Origin: an uncultured Lachnospiraceae bacterium
GTDB taxonomy: Bacteria; Bacillota; Clostridia; Lachnospirales; Lachnospiraceae
Direction of reading: 5' to 3'
Assembly: GCA_910585905.1 (NCBI GenBank)
Contig: CAJUID010000001.1
Span: 1-64,000 of the forward strand
Length of the DNA stretch: 64,000 bases
Shown piece by piece: positions 1 to 8,592 of this stretch. A program made the position numbers and the translations under genes. Each line of letters opens with the position of its first letter. Within the stretch, counting starts at the first letter, position 1. The notes beneath the pieces are model-generated. The model saw only the letters and a list, made by a program, of their open reading frames with translations. It was not told the origin of the DNA and did no database searches.

Positions 1-278
1 ATGTGTTATGGATAACTGCAGAGTATCTCTTCATAAAAAATGGGGAAAGTCAAAACCTGGCAAAACGGAACAGGGCAACAGCATTTTTTTTTGACTGTGA
101 ATTATAAAAAACAAATGCTGTTGCTCTGCAAGAAGAACCCTTGCTGCATTTTTTTGCAGCAAGGGTTCTTTTTTATGTTGTTATTATATTTATTCTATGA
201 TGATGGGGCAAACAGTTTTTTGCCCCCGACTTGGTGCTACGGATTGCTACATTGCTACTCAATTTTTGCATCATTTTA
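1..278. other. Intergenic region with repeats, no gene
   Basis: I see no credible gene here; the reading frames lack a ribosome binding site and run through a terminator and repeats. It holds a short motif around 29-54 (AAATGGGGAAAGTCAAA) that recurs near 33,904-33,928 and in a weaker form near 26,674. It also holds the motif CAGGGCAACAGCATTT at 71-86, which recurs near 6,683 and 33,533. A perfect terminator hairpin lies at 133-170. A hairpin plus tail at 201-272 resembles 60,896-60,972. The gene that the terminator serves would lie before the window. Confidence 0.6.
133..174 (+). terminator. Rho-independent terminator, perfect 16-bp stem
   Basis: The arms AAGAACCCTTGCTGCA (133-148) and TGCAGCAAGGGTTCTT (155-170) are perfectly complementary around a 6-nt T loop and are followed by TTTT. 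A matching A-rich flank makes it possibly active in both directions. Confidence 0.85.
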
Positions 279-1121
279 TTACTCTAAATCCAGATTGTGA
301 TTTAGTCTCCAAAGAATAATCGTAATCAAGATAACTGCTACAATTACGTTTAGGCCAAACGCTATGCCAAGTACTCCCTGGATATAGGACATTACTGCAT
401 CTCCAGTCTGCTTTTCCACTAGGGACTCCATTTGGCTTACGAATTCCGAGCTAAACGGGCTTCCAATTGCAATTACCAAATAAACCAAGATACATATTAG
501 TGCAAATGCCTGCTGAACCATATATAAAATAATATATGATGCAAAAGAGAGCAGATCCCTATTAGTATGATTTCCAGAATTTACTTTCCATGTATACCCA
601 AGAACCAGTGAGGCATAAAACTGGCACAAGGTAACTGGTATCAGAAAAATCAGTATAATAACAGATAAAACAACCGTCCCAGTCTCCTGCACCCCGCTCT
701 CCTCTAACATATCCAAAAATATACTAATATAATCCCAGCGCCTTGTCCCGATACATGCACATAGGCAGGCAACAAGGATGGAAAGATACACACTAACTGT
801 GCTGGTAATTAATTTACTAAAAAACAACTGCGCCTTTGTGACTGGAAGCGTATGCGTTAAATATCCCTCATCGCGAAATATATTTTTCCGAAAATAAATT
901 ACTGCATAAACAGTATTTCCAAATATCATCGCTATAATAGCCAGTATGCTAAACCCTAATGTTAATGTGCTGAATATTCCAAATACCATTACATTCGGAT
1001 ATGCCTCGCATAACCATCCCATTCCGCCTGCAAACAAACTAATCAAGACAGACACAATGCATAAACTACTTAGAAACTTTAACTGAATTTTTCCATCATA
1101 AAATACTAATTTACCTAACAT
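279..1121 (-). CDS. ABC transporter permease (ABC-2 type)
   Basis: This 280-residue hydrophobic protein has about six membrane segments (one near residues 18-35, another near 50-70, and further pairs in the middle and C-terminal parts) and no enzymatic motif. It is the membrane partner of the ATPase encoded just upstream, whose stop codon overlaps its start by 7 nt. The start is supported by GGGAGG seven bases before ATG. A GntR repressor, ATPase and permease in one operon is the arrangement of the Ytr-like transporters of Firmicutes, which respond to cell-wall stress or peptide antibiotics; the substrate here is unknown. It is last in the operon. Confidence 0.85.
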   Translation of the reverse strand: MLGKLVFYDGKIQLKFLSSLCIVSVLISLFAGGMGWLCEAYPNVMVFGIFSTLTLGFSILAIIAMIFGNTVYAVIYFRKNIFRDEGYLTHTLPVTKAQLFFSKLITSTVSVYLSILVACLCACIGTRRWDYISIFLDMLEESGVQETGTVVLSVIILIFLIPVTLCQFYASLVLGYTWKVNSGNHTNRDLLSFASYIILYMVQQAFALICILVYLVIAIGSPFSSEFVSQMESLVEKQTGDAVMSYIQGVLGIAFGLNVIVAVILITIILWRLNHNLDLE

Positions 1122-1813
1122 GCGAACACCTCCCGAAACAGTGTATCCACTGATTTTTTCTCGTCCATCCTAATTTCATCTACTGTCTTATGAAGCACCA
1201 TTTTCCCCTGCTTAATAAAAAGCACATCATCCAATACTTTTTCCACATCACTGATTAAATGGGTAGAAATCAGTACGCTGGCGTCTTCATTATAATTTGT
1301 TAGAATTGTCTTTAATATAAAATCCCTTGCCGCCGGGTCAACGCCACCCATTGGCTCATCAAGCAGATATACTTTGGCCTTTCGGCTCATCACAAGCACT
1401 AACTGAACTTTTTCTCTCGTCCCCTTTGACAATGACCCAATTTTACTATTTTTGTCTATCTGCAGAGTCTTAAGCATTTCCTCCGCAGTCCCACGTTGAA
1501 AATCACCATAAAAATCCTCAAAAAACTTTAAAGTATCTTTTACCTTCAATGCACTAGAAAAATATGGCCTTTCTGGAAGATAGGAAACAATCTTTTTACT
1601 CTCCACCCCAATTCCTTTTCCATCTATTTCTATTCTTCCTGCATCCAGCGTTAAAATGCCGCTAAGAGACTTAATCAATGTTGTTTTCCCGCTTCCATTT
1701 GGACCTAAAAGCCCTGTAATCCTCCCTGCTGGAATCTCTACTGAAAAATCCCACAACGCAGCTTTCTTCCCATATCGCTTTACCAAACCTTCGCATTTTA
1801 TTAAATGAGCCAT
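1115..1813 (-). CDS. ABC transporter ATP-binding protein
   Basis: This 232-residue protein is a complete ABC ATPase. Walker A GPNGSGKTT is at about residues 37-45, the signature is SLSKGTREK, and Walker B is VYLLDEPMGG followed by VDP; the late His switch lies in STHL. It should energise the permease encoded by the next gene. I chose ATG at 1813 (protein begins MAHLIKCEG) because it has GGGGGAG about eight bases upstream and lies two bases after the GntR stop; an in-frame ATG at 1834 lies inside the GntR gene and has no such site. The single half-transporter suggests a homodimeric ATPase. Substrate not predictable. Confidence 0.92.
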   Translation of the reverse strand: MAHLIKCEGLVKRYGKKAALWDFSVEIPAGRITGLLGPNGSGKTTLIKSLSGILTLDAGRIEIDGKGIGVESKKIVSYLPERPYFSSALKVKDTLKFFEDFYGDFQRGTAEEMLKTLQIDKNSKIGSLSKGTREKVQLVLVMSRKAKVYLLDEPMGGVDPAARDFILKTILTNYNEDASVLISTHLISDVEKVLDDVLFIKQGKMVLHKTVDEIRMDEKKSVDTLFREVFAC

Positions 1814-1814
1814 C

Positions 1815-2183
1815 CTAATTCTCCCCCTTTCCATATCCTTGTAAAATCTCCACTACCTCTTCTACCGTATAACCAAGCTTTTTCATATTATCTAAGAACG
1901 TTTTAACATATCCCATCATTAATTCCTCCTGTAGACCCTTCTTGATTTCTTTCTGTTCTGCAACAAAGCGCCCTGCAGTGCGTTTTGAATACAAAAGCCC
2001 CTCCCTCTCTAATTCAGCTAATGCTTTCTGCATTGTATTTGGATTTACGCCTGCAGACAGCGCCATATCCCGGACGGATGGCAGCTTTTCCCCGGCAGCA
2101 AGCTCTCCACTTGCAATCTGCTGTTTTATGATATCCATAATCTGCTGATAAATAGGAATGTCATCCGTAAACTTCCACTCCAT
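1815..2183 (-). CDS. GntR-family (YtrA-like) transcriptional regulator
   Basis: This 122-residue protein consists of an N-terminal winged helix-turn-helix (residues about 8-75, with the GntR pattern of GEKLPSVRDMA then NPNTMQKAL) followed by only about 45 residues, too short for a ligand-binding domain. That short architecture is the YtrA subfamily, usually encoded with an ABC transporter that it represses, as here. The gene is first in the operon and sits beneath a promoter that overlaps a 9-bp inverted repeat, so autorepression is likely. The inducer is unknown; in YtrA systems it is typically a cell-envelope antibiotic. Confidence 0.9.
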   Translation of the reverse strand: MEWKFTDDIPIYQQIMDIIKQQIASGELAAGEKLPSVRDMALSAGVNPNTMQKALAELEREGLLYSKRTAGRFVAEQKEIKKGLQEELMMGYVKTFLDNMKKLGYTVEEVVEILQGYGKGEN

Positions 2184-2198
2184 ACCGCCCCTCCTTTC

Positions 2199-2260
2199 TG
2201 TATTACTGTACTATTGTACTGCTCTAGTAATACAATAATACACTTTTACCAAAATGTCAA
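2199..2260 (-). promoter_or_regulatory. Promoter and probable GntR operator
   Basis: Reading the minus strand, TTGACA (2255-2260) and TATTGT (2232-2237) are separated by exactly 17 bases. The -10 region overlaps an inverted repeat, TGTATTACT at 2199-2207 and its exact complement at 2226-2234, with an inner GTAC-tatt-GTAC at 2208-2219. This fits autoregulation by the adjacent GntR protein. Operator assignment is inference. Confidence 0.7.
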
Positions 2261-3676
2261 CTATTTTTTATGTAACCATTTTTTTCTTCCAAGGCGAACC
2301 AAAAAGAGTATCCCCCGAAAACACAATTCTGTACACATGGCAATCCATACGCCAGTTAGCCCATACGTTTTAGACAAAATAAGAGAAAGTGGCAGACGCA
2401 CCGCCCACATGCTAACAAAATTCATAATACTTGGAACCAAAGTATCCCCTGCCCCGCGCAGCACGCCGGTAGCCACAATAGACGCACCATACAATGGCTC
2501 TGCAAAGGCTTCTATCCTTAACACTTTAATGCCCAGCGCCTGTACTTCCGGATCTGGTGTGAGAATCCCTATCATCAGCGGCGCAGCAAAAAACATCAAT
2601 ACACCTGTACCTGCCATCATACACATTCCAGCCCCTACCGTAATCCTGCCAAAAGAGACCGCCAGCCTATCCCGAACCGCCCCAATACTCTGCCCAACCA
2701 GCGTTGTTGCCGCATCTGCAATCCCATACCCCGGCATATAGCAGAAACTTTCTGCTGTTATCGCAAAAGAATTTGCGGCAATTGAAACAATACCGAGAGG
2801 TGCAACTATTTTTGTTGCAGCAATCATTGCCCCACATACAACACAATGTTCAAAGGCAATCGGCAGAGAAATGCGCACTGCCCGTTTTATATATTCCAGC
2901 TGAACGTGATACTTCTCTCCCCGTTGCAGACGCAAAAGCGGTGAACGGCAGCACAAAAAATACAGCATCAAGCACGCTGTAACAAACTGCGCCAATGCAG
3001 TACCAAGTGCCGCACCAAGCACACCAAGCCCCGCACCAGGAATTGTAATCATGAGACCGAACACTGAAAACGAACTCCCCTGAAAAATAAAACATGCATT
3101 AAATACCACATCCAGTATGCACATCATTGAATTTAACATACTTGGTATCTTCATATTTCCACTGCATTGAAGCATACTGCCTGCCAGACGGTTCATCCCC
3201 ATAACAGGAAGCGAACATGCATAGACTAAAAAATACACCGATGCCTCCCTACGGATTTCCTCCGCACCTCCTAGCCATTCTGGAAGAAAAAAACTAACCA
3301 GCCCTCCGATTGCGGCAAGCACAAATGTAAATATGAGAAGCGCTGTAACAGCCTGCCGCAGCACTTCTCTGGCTTTTTCATACTTCTTAGCCCCGATATA
3401 CTGGGCTGCCTGAATAGAAAAACCTGCTGCCCCCGAAGAACAGATCCCCCCAAAGAGCCATACTGTTGTTGAAACCAAACCAATTGATGCCGATGCACCA
3501 GCCCCCATCCTGCCTACCATAGACGCATCAATATACTGCATCATAATAGATGTAATCTGGGCCAAAACTGCCGGCGTGCTTAATGTTGCCACCAGACGAA
3601 GCTTTTGCTTCAATGTAAGCTCCTGCCCATTCCTGATATATGACAATAAATCCACTTTTTCTTTCCTCTTTTTCAT
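2261..3676 (-). CDS. MATE family efflux transporter
   Basis: This 471-residue polytopic protein has the length, about twelve membrane segments and two-fold internal repeat of MATE exporters, which expel drugs or metabolites using a Na+ or H+ gradient. Family-like stretches include TLSTPAVLAQI near residue 30, GARKYEKAREV-like text after the third helix, and late EPLYGASIVATGVLRGAGDT. ATG at 3676 was chosen (MKKRKEKVD) because GAGAGGA lies upstream; a longer reading to 3736 has no good site and would run into the terminator hairpin. A hairpin between this gene and the upstream C39-like gene suggests its own transcript. Substrate cannot be predicted. Confidence 0.9.
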   Translation of the reverse strand: MKKRKEKVDLLSYIRNGQELTLKQKLRLVATLSTPAVLAQITSIMMQYIDASMVGRMGAGASASIGLVSTTVWLFGGICSSGAAGFSIQAAQYIGAKKYEKAREVLRQAVTALLIFTFVLAAIGGLVSFFLPEWLGGAEEIRREASVYFLVYACSLPVMGMNRLAGSMLQCSGNMKIPSMLNSMMCILDVVFNACFIFQGSSFSVFGLMITIPGAGLGVLGAALGTALAQFVTACLMLYFLCCRSPLLRLQRGEKYHVQLEYIKRAVRISLPIAFEHCVVCGAMIAATKIVAPLGIVSIAANSFAITAESFCYMPGYGIADAATTLVGQSIGAVRDRLAVSFGRITVGAGMCMMAGTGVLMFFAAPLMIGILTPDPEVQALGIKVLRIEAFAEPLYGASIVATGVLRGAGDTLVPSIMNFVSMWAVRLPLSLILSKTYGLTGVWIAMCTELCFRGILFLVRLGRKKWLHKK

Positions 3677-3708
3677 ACTCTGTATCCTCTCATTTCTGAT
3701 ACGATAAA

Positions 3709-3737
3709 AGGGCAAAACTTTTGTTCTGCCCTGCAAA
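3709..3737 (-). terminator. Hairpin terminator after the C39-like gene
   Basis: On the minus strand AGGGCAgaacaaaagttTTGCCCT is followed by TTTAT. It lies about 15 bases past the stop of the C39-like gene and just before the MATE start. Confidence 0.65.
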
Positions 3738-3745
3738 ATCTAAAT

Positions 3746-4621
3746 CTATTCCTTTACCCAGTTTCCCTCTGCCTTTTTGTGTTTCCACTGATCCATCTTT
3801 TGATCATATCCCCGAACCAGCAGATACTGCCATGTACTTGCTGTCTTTAGGGACTTATATATTTTCCGAAGCGCAACCCGCTGCCCATTGTGCTCTGGGT
3901 CACCTGAGTCCGCCAAAAACACATTATCATGCTCCTTATCATATAAAAAAATGGTTACATAATGACCTGGCGTATCTTTCCAATAACACTCAGAATCTGC
4001 ACTGCTCACTAATACAATAGCGCTCTGTACTTCTTCGATTTGCTTCTGGAATTCTCCATAAGAATCCGGCTTTTTGGCAACAGCACAGTCAAAACCAAGC
4101 GAGGTCAGAGATTGGCGCATATATCCCCATTCAATCGCCCCGCCTCCTGCATAATCTGTTTTTCTCTTTGCGTAGCGGTAAGCATCAATCGGCGTGCATT
4201 GATACTTTGTCAGTGAGGAATAAACATTTGCAATGCAACACAGGCCACATCCAAATCCCCCAAAAGAACCACCGTCATAAAAATTCTCACCCCATTCTCC
4301 TGACCACTTCAACCGTTTTCCCCAGGACTTTGGCCCCTGCAAAAATGTGTAAATATCTTTCTCCGGCCTTGCTGTCTGCACAGGCTTTTCCGTCACATCA
4401 GGCTTTAAAGCATCAGGACGATGTACTACCTTTTTATTTGAAAAAGTCTCTGTACTTTTTCCTCTTTTAATCCCCACCTGCATTCCCAGAAAAAAAGCAA
4501 ACACAGCAACTGCAGCCAAAAAAAATGCTGCAGCTATCTTTTTATAATGCAGTGACAGCCATTCCAAAATATTTCCCATGATATTTTGGAATGCCCGCCT
4601 GCTATGCTTCGGTTTTCTCAT
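3746..4621 (-). CDS. Membrane-anchored C39-like cysteine peptidase
   Basis: The 291-residue protein has a basic N-terminus, one membrane helix at about residues 28-46, a linker of some 45 residues, and a C39-like (papain-fold) domain. The oxyanion Gln is in FLQGPKSWG, the catalytic Cys in GFGCGLCC, the His in PGHYVTIF, and the Asp in FLADSGDP, so the triad looks intact. Topology suggests an enzyme anchored outside the membrane. C39-like domains of this kind cleave peptides, sometimes bacteriocin leaders, but there is no ABC exporter or bacteriocin next to it, so the target is unknown. RBS GGAGGAG lies just upstream of the ATG. Confidence 0.78.
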   Translation of the reverse strand: MRKPKHSRRAFQNIMGNILEWLSLHYKKIAAAFFLAAVAVFAFFLGMQVGIKRGKSTETFSNKKVVHRPDALKPDVTEKPVQTARPEKDIYTFLQGPKSWGKRLKWSGEWGENFYDGGSFGGFGCGLCCIANVYSSLTKYQCTPIDAYRYAKRKTDYAGGGAIEWGYMRQSLTSLGFDCAVAKKPDSYGEFQKQIEEVQSAIVLVSSADSECYWKDTPGHYVTIFLYDKEHDNVFLADSGDPEHNGQRVALRKIYKSLKTASTWQYLLVRGYDQKMDQWKHKKAEGNWVKE

Positions 4622-4685
4622 CCACTCCTCCTCTCCTCAAGGAAACGCGGACCCTGCTCATACAACATTTAATAACCGTAAAAAA

Positions 4686-5153
4686 CTATTGTTTTCCACC
4701 ATCATCACTTTTGGGGTTCCCCAGCTCCTTTACCAAACACTTTTCACAAACACCATAAAACATCGTTCTGTGAGGATTAACATTAAAATGATGTTCCTCC
4801 AGAACATGGGAATATAATTCCTTCATATGGCCACAATCCATATTCATGATATCGCCACAGTCTTCACACTTCAATAAAAACTGATTCTCCTCGTCATCCT
4901 TTTTGCCAATATACTGATAGCAGGCGCCGCTATTGCCGTCTAATACTATCTTCTGCACAATGCCCTCTTTCTGAAAACGCTCTAGATGCCGATAGATCGT
5001 TGTTAACCCTACTGCCTCACCTTCCCTTTTGAGGTTTTCTGCAATCTGGGCCGCTGTAATATACCCCTGATCCATATGTTCCATACATTTCAGAATGACC
5101 TCCTGCTGTTTTGTATGATATGTCTTCGCATGATTCATGACAATAAACTCCAT
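4686..5153 (-). CDS. Fur-family metalloregulator (Zur/PerR-like)
   Basis: The 155-residue protein has the Fur layout: an N-terminal winged helix (QEVILKCMEHMDQGYITAAQ, then GLTTIYRHLERF) and a C-terminal dimerisation domain with two CxxC pairs, CEDC and CEKC, that normally hold structural zinc. Histidines in GHMKELYSHVLEEHHF are plausible sensory-metal ligands. The length and double CxxC are compatible with Zur or PerR; I cannot decide which. The ATG at 5153 has GAGGGG six bases upstream and overlaps the end of cysS by 19 nt, so the gene is probably co-transcribed with cysS; an ATG at 5138 is an alternative start. Confidence 0.88.
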   Translation of the reverse strand: MEFIVMNHAKTYHTKQQEVILKCMEHMDQGYITAAQIAENLKREGEAVGLTTIYRHLERFQKEGIVQKIVLDGNSGACYQYIGKKDDEENQFLLKCEDCGDIMNMDCGHMKELYSHVLEEHHFNVNPHRTMFYGVCEKCLVKELGNPKSDDGGKQ

Positions 5154-6544
5154 GTTGTCCCCTCACGGGTATCCTTAATCTCTATGCCTTTCTGCAACAG
5201 CTCATCACGAATGGCATCTGCCCTTGCAAAATCTTTTTCCTTGCGGGCAATTTTCCTTTTCTCTATCATTTCTTCTACATATGCTGCCAGGCGAACATCC
5301 ACTTCTTCCGACTCTGTTTCCTTTGTCAGATCTAAGGACAGCACAGCATCAAACTCATTCAACAATGCCCTCTTACTCGCATCATTTAAATCAGCTTTTA
5401 ATACATCATAAACTACAGTTAGCGCCTGAGATGTATTAATATCATTTCCAAGCGCCCCGGCAAATGCCTCCCTATACTCTGCCATCCGTTCATTCTCTAG
5501 CTCTCCAGACTCTCCCAGGGAAGCAATCTTTTTAACTAATTTTTCGTAAGTTGCTTTGACATTATCAAGCACATCATAACTAAATACCAGAGGCTTGCGG
5601 TAATGTGACTGAAGACAGAACAAACGGTATACCAAAGGATGATACCCTTTTCTTTCCAAAAGGGATACTGTCAGAAAATCTCCTTTTGATTTACTCATCT
5701 TTCCAGTATTGTCGTTCAAATGAAGAACATGGAACCAGTAATTACACCACTTATGCCCCAAATATGCCTCACTCTGGGCAATTTCATTTGTGTGGTGTGG
5801 AAATACATTATCAATGCCGCCACAATGTATGTCAAGCTGTTCTCCCAAATGTTTTATGCTAATTGCAGAACACTCAATATGCCAGCCAGGATATCCGGTG
5901 CCCCATGGACTCTCCCATTTTAGCTCCTGGTCATCAAATTTAGACTTCGTAAACCATAGCACAAAATCTGTCTTATTCTTTTTATTGATATCTTCTTCCA
6001 CATCATCCCTGGCTCCAACCATTAGCTCCTCTTCATTTTGATTTGAAAGGACATAGTACCTTTCTAATTTTTCAGTATCAAAATAGACATTTCCTCCCGC
6101 TGTGTACGCATATCCCGTTTCGATCAATTTTTCGATCATCTTAATAAACTCTGGAATACAATTTGTCGCAGGCTCCACTACATCCGGCGTCTTAATATTA
6201 AGCTTCCTGCAATCCTCAAAAAATGCATCCCGGTAAAATGCTGCAATCTCCATTACAGATTTATGTTCCCGTTTTGCCCCCATTAACATCTTATCTTCAC
6301 CGCTGTCTGCATCGCTTGATAGATGCCCCACATCTGTTATATTCATTACACGTTTTACATCATAACCGGCATAGCGAAATGACTTTTCTAGCACATCCTC
6401 CATAATATAGCTTCTAAGATTCCCAATATGCGCAAAATGATATACGGTTGGTCCGCAAGTATACATTTTTACTTTGCCCACTTCGTTTGCCACAAATGGC
6501 TCTATTTTTTTTGTCAAGGTATTATACAGATTAATTTCTTTCAT
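5135..6544 (-). CDS. cysS: Cysteinyl-tRNA synthetase
   Basis: This 469-residue class I synthetase charges tRNA-Cys. CGPTVY with the zinc Cys at residue 30 precedes the HIGN signature (residues 39-42), further zinc ligands are seen in WHIECSAI and PHHTNE, and the second signature KMSKSKGDF is near residue 280. Length is normal for the bacterial enzyme. GGAGGG lies five bases before the ATG. I looked for a T-box leader between the gene and the divergent reductase and found none, so amino-acid control as for valS is not evident. A Fur-family gene overlaps its 3-prime end. Confidence 0.97.
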   Translation of the reverse strand: MKEINLYNTLTKKIEPFVANEVGKVKMYTCGPTVYHFAHIGNLRSYIMEDVLEKSFRYAGYDVKRVMNITDVGHLSSDADSGEDKMLMGAKREHKSVMEIAAFYRDAFFEDCRKLNIKTPDVVEPATNCIPEFIKMIEKLIETGYAYTAGGNVYFDTEKLERYYVLSNQNEEELMVGARDDVEEDINKKNKTDFVLWFTKSKFDDQELKWESPWGTGYPGWHIECSAISIKHLGEQLDIHCGGIDNVFPHHTNEIAQSEAYLGHKWCNYWFHVLHLNDNTGKMSKSKGDFLTVSLLERKGYHPLVYRLFCLQSHYRKPLVFSYDVLDNVKATYEKLVKKIASLGESGELENERMAEYREAFAGALGNDINTSQALTVVYDVLKADLNDASKRALLNEFDAVLSLDLTKETESEEVDVRLAAYVEEMIEKRKIARKEKDFARADAIRDELLQKGIEIKDTREGTTWSLLS

Positions 6545-6931
6545 TTCAGCCCTCCATCAGCCCTACAGATAATATGTTTTATCGCCTGACAAACAACAAA
6601 ACACATTTTAGATTCTGCAATATTCTTATTTCATACTTTACAAGATTTTGGGGCATTTCGCAAGCATTCTTTAGAAGATAATCAGGGCAGCAGCATTTAC
6701 TTTTTTATTTGCAGTCAATCCTATTGATATTTTCAGTTATCCATCACTTTTTATCATATATGCCTGCATTCTTTTGTCTGTATCATGTTTTTTGTTTCAG
6801 AAAATGACAATGTATTCCAAAAGAAAGTGCAGACATATTTTACAACATTACACCTTATAGTTAAGTATATTTTCATTGTAGTTGTTGTACAATTACGTTA
6901 TAATTATGGCAAAAAGAAATGGAGAATTGTT
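6545..6931. other. Divergent intergenic region, cysS / aldo-keto reductase
   Basis: This gap of 387 bases is AT-rich. It contains a copy of the short motif CAGGGCAGCAGCATTT at about 6,683-6,698 (also at 71 and 33,533) and the reductase promoter at 6,876-6,904. The reading frame of the reductase extends back to 6,785 but this part precedes the promoter and is unlikely to be translated. No T-box or other riboswitch is seen. Confidence 0.5.
6876..6904 (+). promoter_or_regulatory. SigA-type promoter of the aldo/keto reductase
   Basis: TTGTAG (6876-6881), a 17-base spacer and a perfect TATAAT (6899-6904) lie 27 bases before the chosen ATG. Confidence 0.7.
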
Positions 6932-7921
6932 ATGTATATTGCGAAGGAAAACCGATATGAGCATATGAAATATTTGCGCTGTGGCAGGAGTGGAATTTTA
7001 TTACCGAGAGTGGCTCTGGGATTATGGCACAACTTTGGTTCCGTTGACTGTTTTGAAACTATGAAAGAAATGCTGTTTACTGCGTTTGACCAGGGAATTA
7101 CACATTTCGACTTGGCAAATAATTATGGACCAATCTATGGTAGTGCGGAAGAAAATTTTGGACGCATTATGGATAGTGATTTACGTCCATACCGTGATGA
7201 GATGATATTATCTACTAAAGCAGGATTCGATATGTGGCCGGGACCATATGGAAATTTTGGTTCAAGAAAATATTTGATGGCAAGCTTAGACCAGAGTTTA
7301 AAACGTATGAAACTGGACTATGTAGATATTTTTTATCACCATAGGCCGGACCCTGACACGCCATTGGAGGAAACTATGGGAGCCTTGTCTGATATCGTCA
7401 GGCAGGGAAAGGCATTGTATGTAGGGATTTCAAATTATCACGCAGGAGATCTAAAAAAAGCTGCCAAAATTTTACAGGATAATGGTACACCGCTTTTGAT
7501 TACCCAGCCCAATTATAATATGTTTGACCGATGGGTAGAAGAAGACGGGCTGCTGGATGCAGCTGAAGAGACTGGTTGTGGTGTGATATGCTTTAGCCCA
7601 TTGGCACAGGGAATGCTAACCGACAAATATCTGAGCGGAATTCCAGAAAATAGCCGTGCAGCAAGAAACCACTTTTTAAAATCATCCAGCATTACCAATG
7701 AAAAGCTAGACATTATCAGAAAACTAAATGAGCTTGCAAAGAAACGCGGGCAGAGCCTGGCACAAATGGCATTGAGCTGGGTACTTAGAAAAGATAAAGT
7801 AACAACGGTGTTAATTGGTGCCAGCTGTAAGGAACAGATTCAAGATAATGTAAAGATCGTAGATCATCTTGATTTTACAAATGAAGAACTTGAAGAGATT
7901 GAACGAATTATCAGTATGTGA
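6932..7921 (+). CDS. Aldo/keto reductase (YghZ/L-glyceraldehyde-3-P reductase-like)
   Basis: The 329-residue protein is a TIM-barrel NAD(P)H-dependent oxidoreductase. Catalytic residues follow the family: Asp and Tyr in THFDLANNYG, Lys in LSTKAG, His in DIFYHHRPD; the cofactor region is VLIGASCKEQIQDN near the end. The stretches NYGPIYGSAEENFG and GPYGNFGSRKYL place it with the YghZ group, which reduces L-glyceraldehyde 3-phosphate and methylglyoxal-like aldehydes. ATG at 6932 has GGAG seven bases upstream and lies after the promoter, so the longer frame from 6785 was rejected. It is a single-gene unit ended by a strong hairpin. Confidence 0.9.
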   Translation: MYIAKENRYEHMKYLRCGRSGILLPRVALGLWHNFGSVDCFETMKEMLFTAFDQGITHFDLANNYGPIYGSAEENFGRIMDSDLRPYRDEMILSTKAGFDMWPGPYGNFGSRKYLMASLDQSLKRMKLDYVDIFYHHRPDPDTPLEETMGALSDIVRQGKALYVGISNYHAGDLKKAAKILQDNGTPLLITQPNYNMFDRWVEEDGLLDAAEETGCGVICFSPLAQGMLTDKYLSGIPENSRAARNHFLKSSSITNEKLDIIRKLNELAKKRGQSLAQMALSWVLRKDKVTTVLIGASCKEQIQDNVKIVDHLDFTNEELEEIERIISM

Positions 7922-8010
7922 TATTAAATATTATGCGGTTAGAACCATAATTAATGAGAGAGCCAGGGGATAAGGCGATTTAGCCCCCTGCTTGTACCTC
8001 CTATATCTAT

Positions 8011-8045
8011 AAGAAATGCCCCGGTAAACCGGGGTATTTCTTATT
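8011..8045 (+). terminator. Terminator of the aldo/keto reductase
   Basis: AAGAAATGCCCCGGT (8011-8025) pairs perfectly with ACCGGGGTATTTCTT (8028-8042), a 15-bp stem with a 2-nt loop. It may work in both directions. Confidence 0.85.
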
Positions 8046-8122
8046 CCGTTTTGCATCAAACATGATATGCAAACCTGCCCAAATAGAATAGGCGAAATCC
8101 AACTTGAATATTTCCAGACACT

Positions 8123-8320
8123 TTATTGTCCCTTTTTCCCTTTTCTGGAAGACAGTATTCCCCCTATCCTGCCGCTTTCTCTTGCTGTCAGGGATTTCCA
8201 GCCGCTTTCTACTACCTTATCAAATAGTCCAAGCTCCAATGCAATTTCCCACTTAGCCTGGTCTTTTAATTCTACCTTTTTGATATCCTCTGGTGTTTTT
8301 ACTTCAATTTTCTTTTTCAC
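8123..8320 (-). CDS. Small acid-soluble spore protein, alpha/beta type
   Basis: The 65-residue product has the two conserved blocks of alpha/beta-type SASPs: KWEIALELGLFD in the middle and GWKSLTARESGRIGG towards the end. These proteins coat and protect spore DNA from UV and heat and are degraded on germination at the Glu-Ile/Glu-Leu type site inside the first block. Translation starts with GTG at 8320, supported by GGAGG six bases upstream. It is a single gene, convergent with the reductase and divergent from the two-component genes. I could not place a convincing sporulation-sigma promoter. Its presence implies a spore-forming ancestry. Confidence 0.85.
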   Translation of the reverse strand: MKKKIEVKTPEDIKKVELKDQAKWEIALELGLFDKVVESGWKSLTARESGRIGGILSSRKGKKGQ

Positions 8321-8592
8321 AATCTGCCTCCACTCTACTCAATTCATTTCAACATATTTTCCCCTACCCACCCAAAAATATGTACCGTTCGCTCCAGCTA
8401 CTAACAACACTGCCAAAAGCACTGAATGCACACATTTTGAAAAATCTCCTCCTGCACTTGTTGACTTTCTTTTTATTTCTCTATAATATGAAGCAAGATC
8501 AAAAACAGATTGCAAAGTGGGACATTCGTTCGGGAAAGATTACCTTTTGACACCAGCACATATTGTCCTTTAAAAATAGATGGAGGCGGCTT

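Noticed and set aside
40..300. Plus-strand frame of 86 codons at the left edge
   Set aside because: It crosses a perfect terminator hairpin and a repeat and has no ribosome binding site.
6545..6784. T-box leader for cysS
   Set aside because: I searched the region upstream of cysS for the AAGGTGG-ACCGCG motif on the minus strand and found neither it nor a terminator.
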